Shown in pieces: positions 8,652-18,001 of a stretch of 64,000 bases of DNA. The stretch is from Bacillus_CJ salitolerans (GTDB lineage: Bacteria; Bacillota; Bacilli; Bacillales; SA4): positions 1 to 64,000 of the forward strand of contig NZ_JBHUEM010000024.1 in NCBI RefSeq assembly GCF_042680805.1. Reading direction: 5' to 3'. Position numbers and translations under genes: made by a program. The notes under the pieces were generated by a model. The model was not told where the DNA came from and did no database searches. It saw nothing but the letters and a program-made list of their open reading frames with translations. Each line of letters opens with the position of its first letter. Position 1 is the first letter of the stretch.

Positions 8652-9368
8652 ATGTATATTTTAATCGGAATTCAATTGTTTATTATCGGCTTATTTTTTC
8701 TGTTAGGATGGGCTGTCAAATATAAAGGAAATTACGGCTTGCTATCTGGATTTTCAAACAGGCCAAAAGAAGAGCAGGAACAATTGATTCAAAATGGGTA
8801 CCCCCAGAAGACTGGGGCCGTACTTATTTATACAGCGGTCGGAATGCTTCTTCTTATGCCGCTTTATTTCACACCTTTCCTCTATGCAATTGAGGTACAA
8901 TTTGGTTTTATGCTCCTCTTTTTAATGGGTGGGTTTATTTATATCTCAAAATATGATGTACCTAAAAAAAGAAAAAGAAGCTACATCATCAGTTCACTTA
9001 TGGCCACAATTACGATAGGTATTATCGTGACTGTTTTTTTCATTGGGTATCAAAATATAGAAGTTGAAATTTATGATGATTCATTTGAAATTAACAGTGC
9101 GTATGGGGGTGTATGGAATAAATCGGATATTACTCACATTGAGTTGTTAGATGAGATGCCTGATGTTACCTGGAAAATTAATGGCTTTGGATTATCAACG
9201 GTGGCAAAGGGATACTTTAAGGTAGAGGGTTATGGTAAAAGCCTCCTTTTTATTACAAAGGAAGCTCCTAATATCTATTTGAAGGTGAATAATGAACATA
9301 TCTTTCTTAACGGGGAAACTCCTGAACAAACGAAGGTAATGTTTCAAGACTTAAACAAAATAAAGTGA
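8652..9368 (+). CDS. DUF3784-like membrane protein with C-terminal PH-like region
   Basis: A 238-residue protein. It starts at ATG 8652 after AAGGAGATGG. Helices are at about 1-18, 48-68, 72-90 and 103-125. The N-terminal segment with LLSGFSNRPKEEQEQ resembles DUF3784 (Firmicutes membrane proteins of unknown function). The last 110 residues are soluble and beta-rich, like a bacterial PH domain. Its stop codon (TGA 9366-9368) lies inside an interspersed repeat, which seems to supply the last two codons and the stop. Confidence 0.65.
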   Translation: MYILIGIQLFIIGLFFLLGWAVKYKGNYGLLSGFSNRPKEEQEQLIQNGYPQKTGAVLIYTAVGMLLLMPLYFTPFLYAIEVQFGFMLLFLMGGFIYISKYDVPKKRKRSYIISSLMATITIGIIVTVFFIGYQNIEVEIYDDSFEINSAYGGVWNKSDITHIELLDEMPDVTWKINGFGLSTVAKGYFKVEGYGKSLLFITKEAPNIYLKVNNEHIFLNGETPEQTKVMFQDLNKIK

Positions 9369-9515
9369 AACTTCAATCAGTGGGGGTTTTCCTCATCCCC
9401 ACTGATTGTTAGTTGAACCAATCAGGTTCTTACTGGCGCTTATCCCCCACTTAAACTTCTCGATTCATTTAAAGTTTTGAAGTAGGGGTCTTAGCGCCAG
9501 TTGGAGTGGGATAAA
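9360..9515. repeat. Mosaic interspersed repeat, copy A (head + tail)
   Basis: The head starts ATAAAGTGAAACTTCAATCA and forms a hairpin (CAATCAGTGGGG with CCCCACTGATTG). The tail (about 9431-9513) carries an inverted repeat, ACTGGCGCT at 9432-9440 against AGCGCCAGT at 9493-9501, ending GGGATAA. Related copies are at 21594 and 25578. The middle module found in those copies is missing here. Confidence 0.8.
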
Positions 9516-9525
9516 CAACAAGTAG

Positions 9526-9553
9526 GGGACAAGATAAAACTGTCCCTTTTTTT
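9526..9553 (+). terminator. Intrinsic terminator
   Basis: GGGACA (9526-9531) and TGTCCC (9541-9546) are followed by seven T on the plus strand. It ends the 8288-9368 transcription unit. The facing minus-strand small gene stops within the T-run. Confidence 0.8.
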
Positions 9554-9695
9554 ATTGCTTTGAAGTGCGGGAAGGTTTTTCACTTTGAGGTATTGCGTTA
9601 CCTACCTGTCCTGCTTGAGAATTGTAACCTTTATTACTACCAGCATATCGCTTATAATCGTCCGGTCGGTCTAAGCCCCTTGCATTTTTCGCCAT
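9552..9695 (-). CDS. 47-residue hydrophilic small protein
   Basis: The minus strand has an excellent ribosome site (AAAGGAGGTG) seven bases before ATG 9695. It opens a 47-residue reading frame that begins MAKNARGLDRPDDYKRY and is rich in Gly, Asn, Gln and Lys/Arg, with no hydrophobic segment. The composition resembles small spore-associated proteins of Bacillus, but I cannot assign it to a named family. Its stop overlaps the T-run of the terminator facing it. Confidence 0.6.
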   Translation of the reverse strand: MAKNARGLDRPDDYKRYAGSNKGYNSQAGQVGNAIPQSEKPSRTSKQ

Positions 9696-9811
9696 ATACT
9701 TTCACCTCCTTTTATGTAATGTTTCCTCTAATGAATAAGAGTATGTTAAGAAGAACAACATTAATTTTAAAAGTTATCACATACTAATGAAGGATAGAAA
9801 GGAGGGATGAC

Positions 9812-9982
9812 ATGGACAAAAAGAGCAGCAACTTAAGCAAGGAAAACCTAGAGATTGCGGGAAGACAGTTTGACCCTTCAGACTACGAAGGTGAATCGCA
9901 GCTCGAACAAGGATTAGCCATTACACATGAACAAGCTGGTGACGATTACACGGAAGGAACAGTTGATCAGCTATTAGAATAA
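9812..9982 (+). CDS. YozQ-like (DUF4025) small protein
   Basis: A 56-residue acidic protein behind a perfect AAAGGAGGG site. The central segment (ENLEIAGRQFDPSDYEGESQ) followed by a Glu/Gly/Thr-rich tail matches what I recall of the DUF4025/YozQ family of spore-formers, whose function is unknown. It is a single-gene unit with its own terminator, divergent from the 47-residue gene with about 115 bp between them. Confidence 0.7.
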   Translation: MDKKSSNLSKENLEIAGRQFDPSDYEGESQLEQGLAITHEQAGDDYTEGTVDQLLE

Positions 9983-9988
9983 TGCCAG

Positions 9989-10031
9989 GTCAAAGCACTT
10001 GTTAGACAATGAACAAGTGCTTTGACTTTTT
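9989..10031 (+). terminator. Intrinsic terminator after YozQ-like gene
   Basis: GTCAAAGCACTTGTT (9989-10003) pairs with AACAAGTGCTTTGAC (10012-10026) and is followed by five T. Confidence 0.9.
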
Positions 10032-10125
10032 CGTATTTAGGCTGAAAAGGTGTGGTAATAATCCCCAAATTAATGTAAAATATCTCTTTCAAAGGAATTT
10101 TATAACTTCATTAAGGAGATGAACG

Positions 10126-11901
10126 ATGAATCCTTCCACTTTAAAAGCCTCTCACCTATTGAAAGTGTACGTTTGGGCATTATCATTTCTTAAACCGTAC
10201 CAATTACTATTTTTTCTTGTTATTGGTTGTAGCATTTTTATCACGGGAATTGAGTTACTCATTCCAAAGTTTATTCAATATTTTATAGATGTCATCGTTC
10301 CTGAAAAGAACACACGCCTTTTTTTTACTCTCCTTGCGATTACAATCGGTTTGCTTTGCTTTATGATTTTCCTAAGTAGTATTCGAAATAACTTGCAACG
10401 CCATGTGCAGGAAAAAGCTGCAAAGGATATTCACTATTCAATTTTTCAACATCTTCGGAAACTAGGTTTTTCTTATTTTGAAAAACATCCAATTGGTGAA
10501 ACGCTGTCCCTTATGAACACTGAAGTCACGGCTGTTCAAGATTTATACCGCAGGTTCTTACCATTTATGATCCAGGAAGCGATATTCTCCATCATTGCAA
10601 TTATTTTATTGTTTTCGTTAAATATTCAACTGGCACTCATCATCATTCCAGCGTTCTTACTTTATTATTTGGTCGGGCCAAAATTCGAACATAAGGCTTC
10701 CATACTTAGTAAGGAGTTAAGTACGAATCGTGTAAATCTTAATAAAAAAATATATGAATCTATGTCCTCACTCTTGGAAATTCGTGCCTTCTCATCAGAA
10801 GATTGGGAGTATAAGAGATTGGATGACAAGGTCCAAACCTTTAACGGTAGTATGATTAAGGCTTACCTGTACGCCTATATTCGAGGTACTGTTCGAAGGC
10901 TATCCTACTATGCAGGTGCGATAGCTATCCTAATATACGGTTCTATTTTAGTTCAATCGAATACTTTGACAGTTGGAGAATTCTCTGCTTTTTTATTGTA
11001 TTATTTTAACGCTATGCATCGTTTAACGTCAGTTGTTACCTCTTTAACAGAACAAAGGGTTCTTATGTATCAGGTGGACAAACTTTATCAATTTATGAAG
11101 CAAAGACCTGATATTGAAGACCCTCTAGAGCCTTCGATGATAGAGAGCCTACAAGGAAAAATTCAATTCAATCATGTTTGTTTTCAATATCCAACTTCTA
11201 GTCCCATTTTACAGGGCTTTACTCTTACTGTGAAACCTGGGGACCGGGTTGCCTTTGTAGGAACGAGTGGTAATGGTAAATCAACGTTACTGAAGCTTAT
11301 CGGGAGATTTTACGATCCTACAGGCGGGTCCATTCTTATTGATGATGTTCCACTTCAGCATGTAGCTCTTTCCACGCTCCGTGATTCGATTGGTTACGTT
11401 TTTCAAGAAACGTATCTGTTCGGATCGACTGTTTGGGAAAATATACGGTTTGGTAACCCAGAAGCGACTGATGAACAAATCGTTGAAGCTGCTAAAGCTG
11501 CGTTCGCCCATTCATTTATCACTGAGCTTGAAAATGGATATGACACGTTAATTGGAGAAAGAGGAATTAAGCTATCTGGTGGACAAAAGCAACGTATTTC
11601 GATTGCTAGAATGTTTTTAAAAAACCCCCAAATTATTGTACTCGATGAGGCAACCTCTGCCCTTGATAACGTGAGTGAACATGAAGTGCAATTGGCACTA
11701 AATACCCTTATGAAAGGAAAAACAACACTAGCAGTTGCTCATCGACTTACTACCATTCAAGATTACGATCAAATTGTTGTAGTGGACGAAGGAAAAGCTG
11801 CTGAAGTAGGCACCTTTGAAGAGTTAATGAAAAGAAAAGAAAGATTCTATCATCTATATAAAGGGAAAGAACCAAATAGTCATCAGCTACAATCTACTTA
11901 A
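10126..11901 (+). CDS. ABC exporter half-transporter, subunit 1
   Basis: A 591-residue type IV ABC half-exporter: six membrane helices in residues 1-320, then an ATP-binding domain with Walker A GTSGNGKST, signature LSGGQKQR, Walker B IIVLDEATSALD and switch His in VAHRLTT. The ATPase site residues all look intact. It starts at ATG 10126 after AAGGAG. The second half-transporter follows 20 bp later, so the two probably form a heterodimer of the YfiB/YfiC or BmrCD kind. Likely role: multidrug or lipid export. The substrate cannot be read from sequence. Confidence 0.88.
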   Translation: MNPSTLKASHLLKVYVWALSFLKPYQLLFFLVIGCSIFITGIELLIPKFIQYFIDVIVPEKNTRLFFTLLAITIGLLCFMIFLSSIRNNLQRHVQEKAAKDIHYSIFQHLRKLGFSYFEKHPIGETLSLMNTEVTAVQDLYRRFLPFMIQEAIFSIIAIILLFSLNIQLALIIIPAFLLYYLVGPKFEHKASILSKELSTNRVNLNKKIYESMSSLLEIRAFSSEDWEYKRLDDKVQTFNGSMIKAYLYAYIRGTVRRLSYYAGAIAILIYGSILVQSNTLTVGEFSAFLLYYFNAMHRLTSVVTSLTEQRVLMYQVDKLYQFMKQRPDIEDPLEPSMIESLQGKIQFNHVCFQYPTSSPILQGFTLTVKPGDRVAFVGTSGNGKSTLLKLIGRFYDPTGGSILIDDVPLQHVALSTLRDSIGYVFQETYLFGSTVWENIRFGNPEATDEQIVEAAKAAFAHSFITELENGYDTLIGERGIKLSGGQKQRISIARMFLKNPQIIVLDEATSALDNVSEHEVQLALNTLMKGKTTLAVAHRLTTIQDYDQIVVVDEGKAAEVGTFEELMKRKERFYHLYKGKEPNSHQLQST

Positions 11902-11921
11902 TTGGTTAAAGGAGATGCCTT

Positions 11922-13652
11922 ATGAATAATTTCAAATGGCTCATGCAATACATCAAAAAAGTAAAATGGCTTTTTACCCTTTCATTATGTTTACTCTTTT
12001 TAGAGTCAGCGGCCATTATTGCCTCAACTGGATTACAAAAATACATCATTGATGATGTGTTCATCGATGGAAACTATGATCGATTGATTCCAATTTTAGT
12101 CCTTTTTGCTTGTTCATTTATTTTGTATGCAGCGCTTTTTACGTTAGCACCACATACCTTTCACCGAATACAGGCTAGAATTAGAGTCATGTTGACAAAG
12201 GACTTTATGGAATATATGAGAAAAATACCTGTACAGTCCTTTCAAAATGAACGCGTAACAAAATTTGTTCATTATTTATCTCATGATGTTGAACAGGTTG
12301 CTGGAACAATAGGCGGCTACATCCCAAGAACCTTACAGTTTGGTGTGTCCATTATTATTCTATCAATCGTCATCTTCCTTTCTAGCCCACTGCTACTCTT
12401 TTCCGTACTAATTTTTAGTATTCTATATGTTGTAGTAGGAAGAGTATTTGGACCACTCATTCGGAAAAAAGCAAAGGAAGTACAGGACAAAAAAACCGCT
12501 TTGCTGATCCATATCGAAGAAGGCATTGCTTCCACCCGGGAAGTGATGGCTTACAACCGGTTGGAATGGGAAAACAAGCTATATAATCGCTACTTTGGCC
12601 GTTACTTTGATGCTGTTTTGTCAGAGGCAAAACTAGCAAACAGGCAATTGTTTTGCAGTGAGCCTTTAAAATGGGGAGCTAACCTTATCGTGTTAGGGTA
12701 TGGAGGGTATAGTGTCATTCAAGGTTCTATATCTGTTGGACTATTTATTGTTGTGTATCAATTCACCTCGCAGCTGATGGGCTCGCTGCAACAACTGTTT
12801 GCATTTTCAATGGAGCTTGCGGGTAAGAACGCCTTAATTGATAGACTTCGCACTGTAATGGACGGTCCAACGGAGAATGATGGTGTATCCTCTTTACATT
12901 CTCCATATAAAGAGATTCGTTTTGATCAAGTCTCATTCACTTATCATGCTGAAGATGACCATTACGTACTAAAAGACTTATCCTTCACCATCCCAGTTGG
13001 AAAAAAGGTTGCATTTGTTGGAACGAGCGGTGGGGGAAAATCTACGATTGCTCAACTATTAATTCGGTTTATCCACCCTTCAAAGGGACAAATATATGTG
13101 AATGATACTTCTTTAGAGGACCTTAAGTATAATGAGTGGCTTCATTCGATTGGAATCGTCCCTCAGGATCCTTATATTTTTCCTGACACCGTTCGAAATA
13201 ATATCATAATGGGAAGAGAACATATTTCCGAACAACAAATGATTGACATGTGTAAGATTGCGGGCATACATGATTATTTTCTAACCCTTCCAGAGGGATA
13301 TGATACAGAAATAGGTGAACGAGGAATTACTTTATCTGGTGGACAACGTCAGCGACTTGCACTTGCAAGAGCTATTGTTAATAACCCGGATATCCTGATC
13401 CTTGATGAGGCTACCTCTGCTCTTGATCTTGAAACAGAACGGCAAGTCAAAGCAAACTTAGATACAATTCGTTCAGGAAAAACGACCATCATGATCGCAC
13501 ATAGACTTTCTACTATTCAAAACGCTGATATTATTTTCGTAATAGACACTGGACGGATTGTGGAGCAGGGAACTCACGAAACATTAATGAAAGAAAACAC
13601 CCTCTATAAAGAATTGGTAGTGGCCGAGAAGAACCTAGAACAAGGAGCTTAA
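11922..13652 (+). CDS. ABC exporter half-transporter, subunit 2
   Basis: A 576-residue partner of the preceding half-exporter with the same layout: membrane domain in residues 1-310, then Walker A GTSGGGKST, signature LSGGQRQR, Walker B ILILDEATSALD and IAHRLST. Both nucleotide-binding domains keep the catalytic Glu after Walker B, unlike strongly asymmetric heterodimers such as BmrCD. A ribosome site AAAGGAGATG precedes the ATG. A terminator follows the stop directly. Export of a drug or lipid is inferred. Confidence 0.88.
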   Translation: MNNFKWLMQYIKKVKWLFTLSLCLLFLESAAIIASTGLQKYIIDDVFIDGNYDRLIPILVLFACSFILYAALFTLAPHTFHRIQARIRVMLTKDFMEYMRKIPVQSFQNERVTKFVHYLSHDVEQVAGTIGGYIPRTLQFGVSIIILSIVIFLSSPLLLFSVLIFSILYVVVGRVFGPLIRKKAKEVQDKKTALLIHIEEGIASTREVMAYNRLEWENKLYNRYFGRYFDAVLSEAKLANRQLFCSEPLKWGANLIVLGYGGYSVIQGSISVGLFIVVYQFTSQLMGSLQQLFAFSMELAGKNALIDRLRTVMDGPTENDGVSSLHSPYKEIRFDQVSFTYHAEDDHYVLKDLSFTIPVGKKVAFVGTSGGGKSTIAQLLIRFIHPSKGQIYVNDTSLEDLKYNEWLHSIGIVPQDPYIFPDTVRNNIIMGREHISEQQMIDMCKIAGIHDYFLTLPEGYDTEIGERGITLSGGQRQRLALARAIVNNPDILILDEATSALDLETERQVKANLDTIRSGKTTIMIAHRLSTIQNADIIFVIDTGRIVEQGTHETLMKENTLYKELVVAEKNLEQGA

Positions 13653-13693
13653 AGAAGAAGGGACAAGTGAAATTTCTTGTCCCTTTTCTTCTT
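13652..13693. terminator. Bidirectional terminator
   Basis: GGGACAAG (13660-13667) pairs with CTTGTCCC (13676-13683), with A-rich sequence before and T-rich sequence after. It separates the ABC exporter genes from the convergent DUF418 gene, whose stop is at its edge. Confidence 0.8.
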
Positions 13694-14924
13694 ATTGAGT
13701 GATTGAACCTACTGATTTGTCTTTCTTTTTAAGTGATTGTATTTTTCCGTATGTGATCGTTCTCCATATCCATTCAAAAGGACCAAATTGGAATTTTTTT
13801 AGCCAAACATAACTAAATAAAATTTGCAGAGTAAAAATGACTAAGCAAATTAGTGTCCCAACAGTTAAGCTTACATCTCCATAGAAACCAAATCCTACAA
13901 ATAAAATCACACAAACAATAGACTGAGACAAATAGTTGGTAAGTGCCATTTGTCCAACATATCCTAATGGCCTAAGCCTTATCAGCCATACTTCGCTTCT
14001 TAATAGTGATGCCAATGCAAAAATATAAAAGAAACAAAGTGAAACACCACTTAAACTAGTAAAGAGCTGAATCATCGAATCTGATTTAATTCCTGCATCT
14101 ACTATGTCAAGCTTATATAGAGCAAGAAAAATCACAAGTGGAATACTAATAAATAACGCGATGTTCCGTACTTTTCGTATAAATCCACCGTGGTTCATAT
14201 CAGGTTTGAAGATCTCCGCTTTACCAGCCGCAAGGCCAAATAGGAACATGGCTAATACCGGAAGCATATTAAATACTAAATTTGTCAAGATTGTTAGAAC
14301 CTCATTATGGAACCGATACGAAACCCACTCTAAGTAACCAGCATTTTCGTAAATCCCTACATACTCATCAATGTTTTCCTCGTAGGTTTGTTTTGAGCTC
14401 TCGTTCATCTCTGCGATGATTCCATTTGGTAATAACATCATTAACCCAAATAATAAATTCGTTATGAAAAGTAATACCGTGGCCCAAACAATTAAAGTTT
14501 TGATCTTTCTCTTATAAAATAAAAGTAGGAGTATACCTGTGATCGCATACGTATGCAAAATATCGCCAAACCATATGAATACAAAATGTAGTCCACCAAT
14601 AATTAATAAACCAAGGATTCTTCTTGAAAAGAGCCTATTCATTTTCAATCCTTTTTGCTCAGCACGACTCATAAATATATAAAAGCCTAGCCCAAACAGA
14701 AAGGAGAAGATCGTAAAGAATTTCATATCAACAAATAAAGTAAAGAATAAATCCACCCAATAATCGGTACCTGTATAATCAGTTTCAATCCCATATAATG
14801 ATTTCAAAAAATAAGCTGAATGAAACGCAGGCATATTGACAAGAAAGATCCCAAACAATGCAAACCCACGAATAATGTCAATTGACACAAGCCTTTCTTT
14901 CCCTAATACCGGTAATGCATTCAT
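13692..14924 (-). CDS. DUF418 (YeiB-type) membrane protein
   Basis: A 410-residue membrane protein with about ten helices. The N-terminal segment (ERLVSIDIIRGFALFGIFLVNMP) is the DUF1624/acyltransferase-3-like opening shared by the YeiB family, and the C-terminal part (YVGQMALTNYLSQSI, FGPFEWIWRTITYG) is the DUF418 signature. Function is unproven; transport or envelope modification is often suggested. I chose ATG 14924 after AGGGGTGG; a GTG at 14933 is possible but overlaps that site. It is a single gene, convergent with the ABC exporter. Confidence 0.85.
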   Translation of the reverse strand: MNALPVLGKERLVSIDIIRGFALFGIFLVNMPAFHSAYFLKSLYGIETDYTGTDYWVDLFFTLFVDMKFFTIFSFLFGLGFYIFMSRAEQKGLKMNRLFSRRILGLLIIGGLHFVFIWFGDILHTYAITGILLLLFYKRKIKTLIVWATVLLFITNLLFGLMMLLPNGIIAEMNESSKQTYEENIDEYVGIYENAGYLEWVSYRFHNEVLTILTNLVFNMLPVLAMFLFGLAAGKAEIFKPDMNHGGFIRKVRNIALFISIPLVIFLALYKLDIVDAGIKSDSMIQLFTSLSGVSLCFFYIFALASLLRSEVWLIRLRPLGYVGQMALTNYLSQSIVCVILFVGFGFYGDVSLTVGTLICLVIFTLQILFSYVWLKKFQFGPFEWIWRTITYGKIQSLKKKDKSVGSITQ

Positions 14925-15071
14925 CTTTTCCACCCCTATCTATTCGTATTTACCATGTTTCATTATACTTCAAAATTCCAGCTTGCGTTGTAAAAATTTA
15001 GATGTATTGGTTTACATTGGATTTCATTTTGAAAGTTGTAATACGAACTTTCTTTTTCGATAAATTTTCCG

Positions 15072-15129
15072 TTGACTTGATAATGATTATCACTTACAAT
15101 TACATCTGTGATAGTGAAAATCATTATCA
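15072..15129 (+). promoter_or_regulatory. Fur-controlled promoter with two Fur boxes
   Basis: TGATAATGATTATCA (15078-15092) is a perfect 7-1-7 Fur box. It fills the 17-bp spacer between a -35 TTGACT (15072-15077) and a -10 TACAAT (15095-15100). A second box, TGAAAATCATTATCA (15115-15129), matches 14 of 15 positions just downstream of the start. Fur with iron bound would block both RNA polymerase binding and early elongation. Confidence 0.9.
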
Positions 15130-15157
15130 TCTTTATTAAAACGTAAGGGGTGTACAT

Positions 15158-16276
15158 ATGAAAAGAAAAACATTACTATGGATCTCTACCTTTGCACTTA
15201 TGCTTATACTAGGGGTTGCGGCAGGCTGCTCAAACTCAGAGGAAACAGCAAATCAAGAAGAAGAAAAGGTGCAGAGTCAGACTGAGGAAAATCAAACAGC
15301 TACTGAAGAAAAGAACGAAGATCCTGGTGTATTAAATTTATATACAGCACGTCACTATGATACAGACGATGCAATCTATGCCGCATTCACTGAACAAACA
15401 GGAATTAAAGTAAATGTGATTAAGGGTGAAGGCGATGAATTAATGGAACGACTTGTTCGTGAAGGCGAAGCAACAGAAGGTGATGTCTTTATAACGGTCG
15501 ACGCTGGGAATTTACATCGAGCAAAAGAAAAAGGATTATTCCAACCAATTGAAAGTGAAGCAGTAAATAGCAATATTCCTGAAAATCTACGAGATGCTGA
15601 TAATCAATGGGTTGCATTAACGCAGCGTGCACGTGTCATTGTTTATTCAAAGGATAGAGTGAATCCAAATGAATTATCAACTTATGAAGCGTTAACAGAT
15701 CCAAAATGGAAGGGCAAAATCTTAATACGTTCCTCAGAGAACATCTATAACCAATCACTTCTAGCTTCTTTCCTTGAACTAAATGGTGAAGAAAAAGCAA
15801 GAGAATGGGCTGCTGGAATTGTTGAGAACATGGCAAGAGATCCAAAGGGCGGAGACACGGATCAAATTAAAGCAGTTGTTGCCGGTGAAGGTGATATCGC
15901 AATCTCTAATACTTACTATGTTGGTAGATTAATAAACTCTACAAATCCTGAAGATGTTAAGGTTGCAGAGCAAGTCGGAGTGTTCTTCCCAAACCAAGAA
16001 ACAAATGGAACACACGTTAATGTAAGTGGAATTGGATTATTACAACATGCGAAAAATAAAGAGAATGCAATAAAATTCATTGAATTTATGACGAGCCTAG
16101 AAGCACAAGAACAATTTGCAGAAGGAAATAACGAATTTCCAGCAAACCCAAGCGCAGAATCCTCTGAGACACTTAAGGTTTGGGGAGAATTTAAAGCTCA
16201 AGAAATCGATATGACGACTCTTGGAGTAAGAAATACCGATGCAGTAAAACTTTATAATGAAGTTGGCTGGAAATAA
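15158..16276 (+). CDS. Ferric-iron-binding lipoprotein of ABC importer
   Basis: A 372-residue solute-binding protein of the FbpA/FutA family. The lipobox GVAAGC puts the lipidated Cys at 24, followed by a Glu/Gln/Thr-rich linker (25-55). The mature domain has LNLYTARHYDTDDAIYAAF at its start and two Tyr-rich motifs (SNTYYVGRL) that bind Fe(III) in this family. It is the first gene of the Fur-regulated operon with permease and ATPase downstream, so ferric iron is the likely substrate. The ribosome site is AAGGGGTG. Confidence 0.92.
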   Translation: MKRKTLLWISTFALMLILGVAAGCSNSEETANQEEEKVQSQTEENQTATEEKNEDPGVLNLYTARHYDTDDAIYAAFTEQTGIKVNVIKGEGDELMERLVREGEATEGDVFITVDAGNLHRAKEKGLFQPIESEAVNSNIPENLRDADNQWVALTQRARVIVYSKDRVNPNELSTYEALTDPKWKGKILIRSSENIYNQSLLASFLELNGEEKAREWAAGIVENMARDPKGGDTDQIKAVVAGEGDIAISNTYYVGRLINSTNPEDVKVAEQVGVFFPNQETNGTHVNVSGIGLLQHAKNKENAIKFIEFMTSLEAQEQFAEGNNEFPANPSAESSETLKVWGEFKAQEIDMTTLGVRNTDAVKLYNEVGWK

Positions 16277-16290
16277 CCTTTCAACTACTA

Positions 16291-16313
16291 TGCCGTATCA
16301 TTTTGATACGGCA
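16291..16313 (+). promoter_or_regulatory. Hairpin after iron-binding-protein gene
   Basis: TGCCGTATCA (16291-16300) and TGATACGGCA (16304-16313) make a perfect 10-bp stem with only a weak T-run. It probably stabilises the binding-protein mRNA or partly attenuates the permease and ATPase genes. Confidence 0.7.
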
Positions 16314-16357
16314 ATTAGTCTTTTATACGAATACTTATCAAAAAGGGTGTGCAATAC

Positions 16358-18001
16358 TTGAAACTGCTAATCCGTAATATTAAAGTACAATTCAATACTT
16401 GGGCAGTTTTAAGCCTGCTTTTGATCACGGTATTGCTTCTACCGATCCTCTCAATAGGATTCAATTTTTTTTCAAAGCCAAATGACAATTGGTATCACAT
16501 TCAAGAATTCCTATTATCCCACTATATTCAGAACACATTGTTACTCATACTATTTACAGCATTACTAACCATTCTAATGGGTGTTAGTCTTGCATGGATT
16601 GTTTCAGTATATGATTTTCCATTAAGGAACTTTTTTAAATGGGGTTTAATCTTACCTTTAGCCATTCCTCCCTATATTGGTGCCTATACGTATAATGGAA
16701 TGCTGAATTATACGGGTATTATTCAATCAACTTTGCGAAATTCGTTCGGATTAAAGGTAGATCAAAAATATTTTGATATCATGACTATTCCTGGAGCAAT
16801 CTTTATTTTTTCAATGTTCTTATTCCCTTATGTTTATATCATTACAAGATCCTTTTTAGAGAATCAATCATCCTCACTTGTTGAGAATGCTAGGTTACTA
16901 GGAAGTAATTCGTTTGGTGTTTTTTTTCGTGTCATTCTACCGTTATCCAGAACCGCGATCATTGGTGGTGCGAGCTTAGTTATATTGGAAGTATTAAACG
17001 ATTATGGAGTCGTCAAGTTTTTTGGTATTCAAACCTTCACCACTGCAATTTTTCAGGCTTGGTTTGGAATGGGGGACCTTGATTCGGCCATCAAACTTGC
17101 AGGCGTGTTAATGACATTGGTTATTTTGCTTATAACGCTGGAGAAAATCAGTAGAGGAAACAGAAATTATAGCTATTCTACAACAAAAGTTCGGCCAATC
17201 CAGCCATATACAAAGTCAAAATGGATGAAATGGATATTGTTTTTATATGCTTTTGGCATTCTCTCCTTAGGTTTTCTTATTCCTTTATTCCAACTCATAT
17301 ATTGGTTGTTCATGACTTATGATCGAATTTTCAGCCCTGATTTTTTGACTCTAGTTTGGAATTCCTTATTTGTTGCCAGTATTTCTGCTTTTGCTATTAT
17401 CTTATTTTCGCTAATTATCGCTAACTTTAGTCGATTATCAAACACTGTACTTGCCAAACTCATTTCAAAAACGACCATGCTTGGATATTCTATTCCAGGA
17501 GTTATCATCGCTATCGGTGTATTAACCCTATTTATCTCAATAGATAAGGGGTTAGCTACTTTCTATCAGCTCATCGGCATTGATTCAAAACTCGTTCTTA
17601 GCTTAAGTATCATTATGTTAATTTTTGCTTATATCATTCGGTTCCTAGCAATCGGATACAACTCCATTGAAGCAGGATTTGATAAAGTTGGGACTACTTT
17701 TACCGAAGCATCTAGAGTATTAGGACATACAATCACTCAATCCTTTTTTAAGGTTGATTTTCACATGATTAAAGGGGCTATTTTGGGCGGATTTATTCTT
17801 GTTTTCATCGATATTTTAAAGGAACTTCCCTTAACACTACTGTTACAGCCGTTTAACTTCTATACATTAGCGACAAAGGCATTCCAATATGCTAACGATG
17901 AAATGATTCAAGAGGCAGCATTAGCTTCTCTATTAATAATTTTTTTAAGTAGCCTTTCCATTGTCGTCTTTCATCATTTTTTTGAAAAGGAGCGTAAATA
18001 A
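16358..18001 (+). CDS. Iron(III) ABC transporter permease (FbpB/FutB type)
   Basis: A 547-residue double-length permease with about twelve helices. It has two BPD_transp_1 halves (about 60-250 and 330-540), each with an EAA-type loop (VENARLLGSNSFGVFFRVILP and FTEASRVLGHTITQSFFKVDF). The start is TTG 16358, eight bases after AAAGGGTG; a GTG at 16349 overlaps that site. The stop shares one base with the ATG of the ATPase gene, showing tight coupling. Confidence 0.88.
   Translation: MKLLIRNIKVQFNTWAVLSLLLITVLLLPILSIGFNFFSKPNDNWYHIQEFLLSHYIQNTLLLILFTALLTILMGVSLAWIVSVYDFPLRNFFKWGLILPLAIPPYIGAYTYNGMLNYTGIIQSTLRNSFGLKVDQKYFDIMTIPGAIFIFSMFLFPYVYIITRSFLENQSSSLVENARLLGSNSFGVFFRVILPLSRTAIIGGASLVILEVLNDYGVVKFFGIQTFTTAIFQAWFGMGDLDSAIKLAGVLMTLVILLITLEKISRGNRNYSYSTTKVRPIQPYTKSKWMKWILFLYAFGILSLGFLIPLFQLIYWLFMTYDRIFSPDFLTLVWNSLFVASISAFAIILFSLIIANFSRLSNTVLAKLISKTTMLGYSIPGVIIAIGVLTLFISIDKGLATFYQLIGIDSKLVLSLSIIMLIFAYIIRFLAIGYNSIEAGFDKVGTTFTEASRVLGHTITQSFFKVDFHMIKGAILGGFILVFIDILKELPLTLLLQPFNFYTLATKAFQYANDEMIQEAALASLLIIFLSSLSIVVFHHFFEKERK

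Noticed and set aside
9560..9787. 75-codon plus-strand frame
   Set aside because: No ribosome site; it lies opposite the 47-residue minus-strand gene, which has an excellent one.
10126..13652. Asymmetric heterodimer with one dead ATPase site, as in BmrCD
   Set aside because: Both ATP-binding domains keep the Glu after Walker B and a full signature motif.
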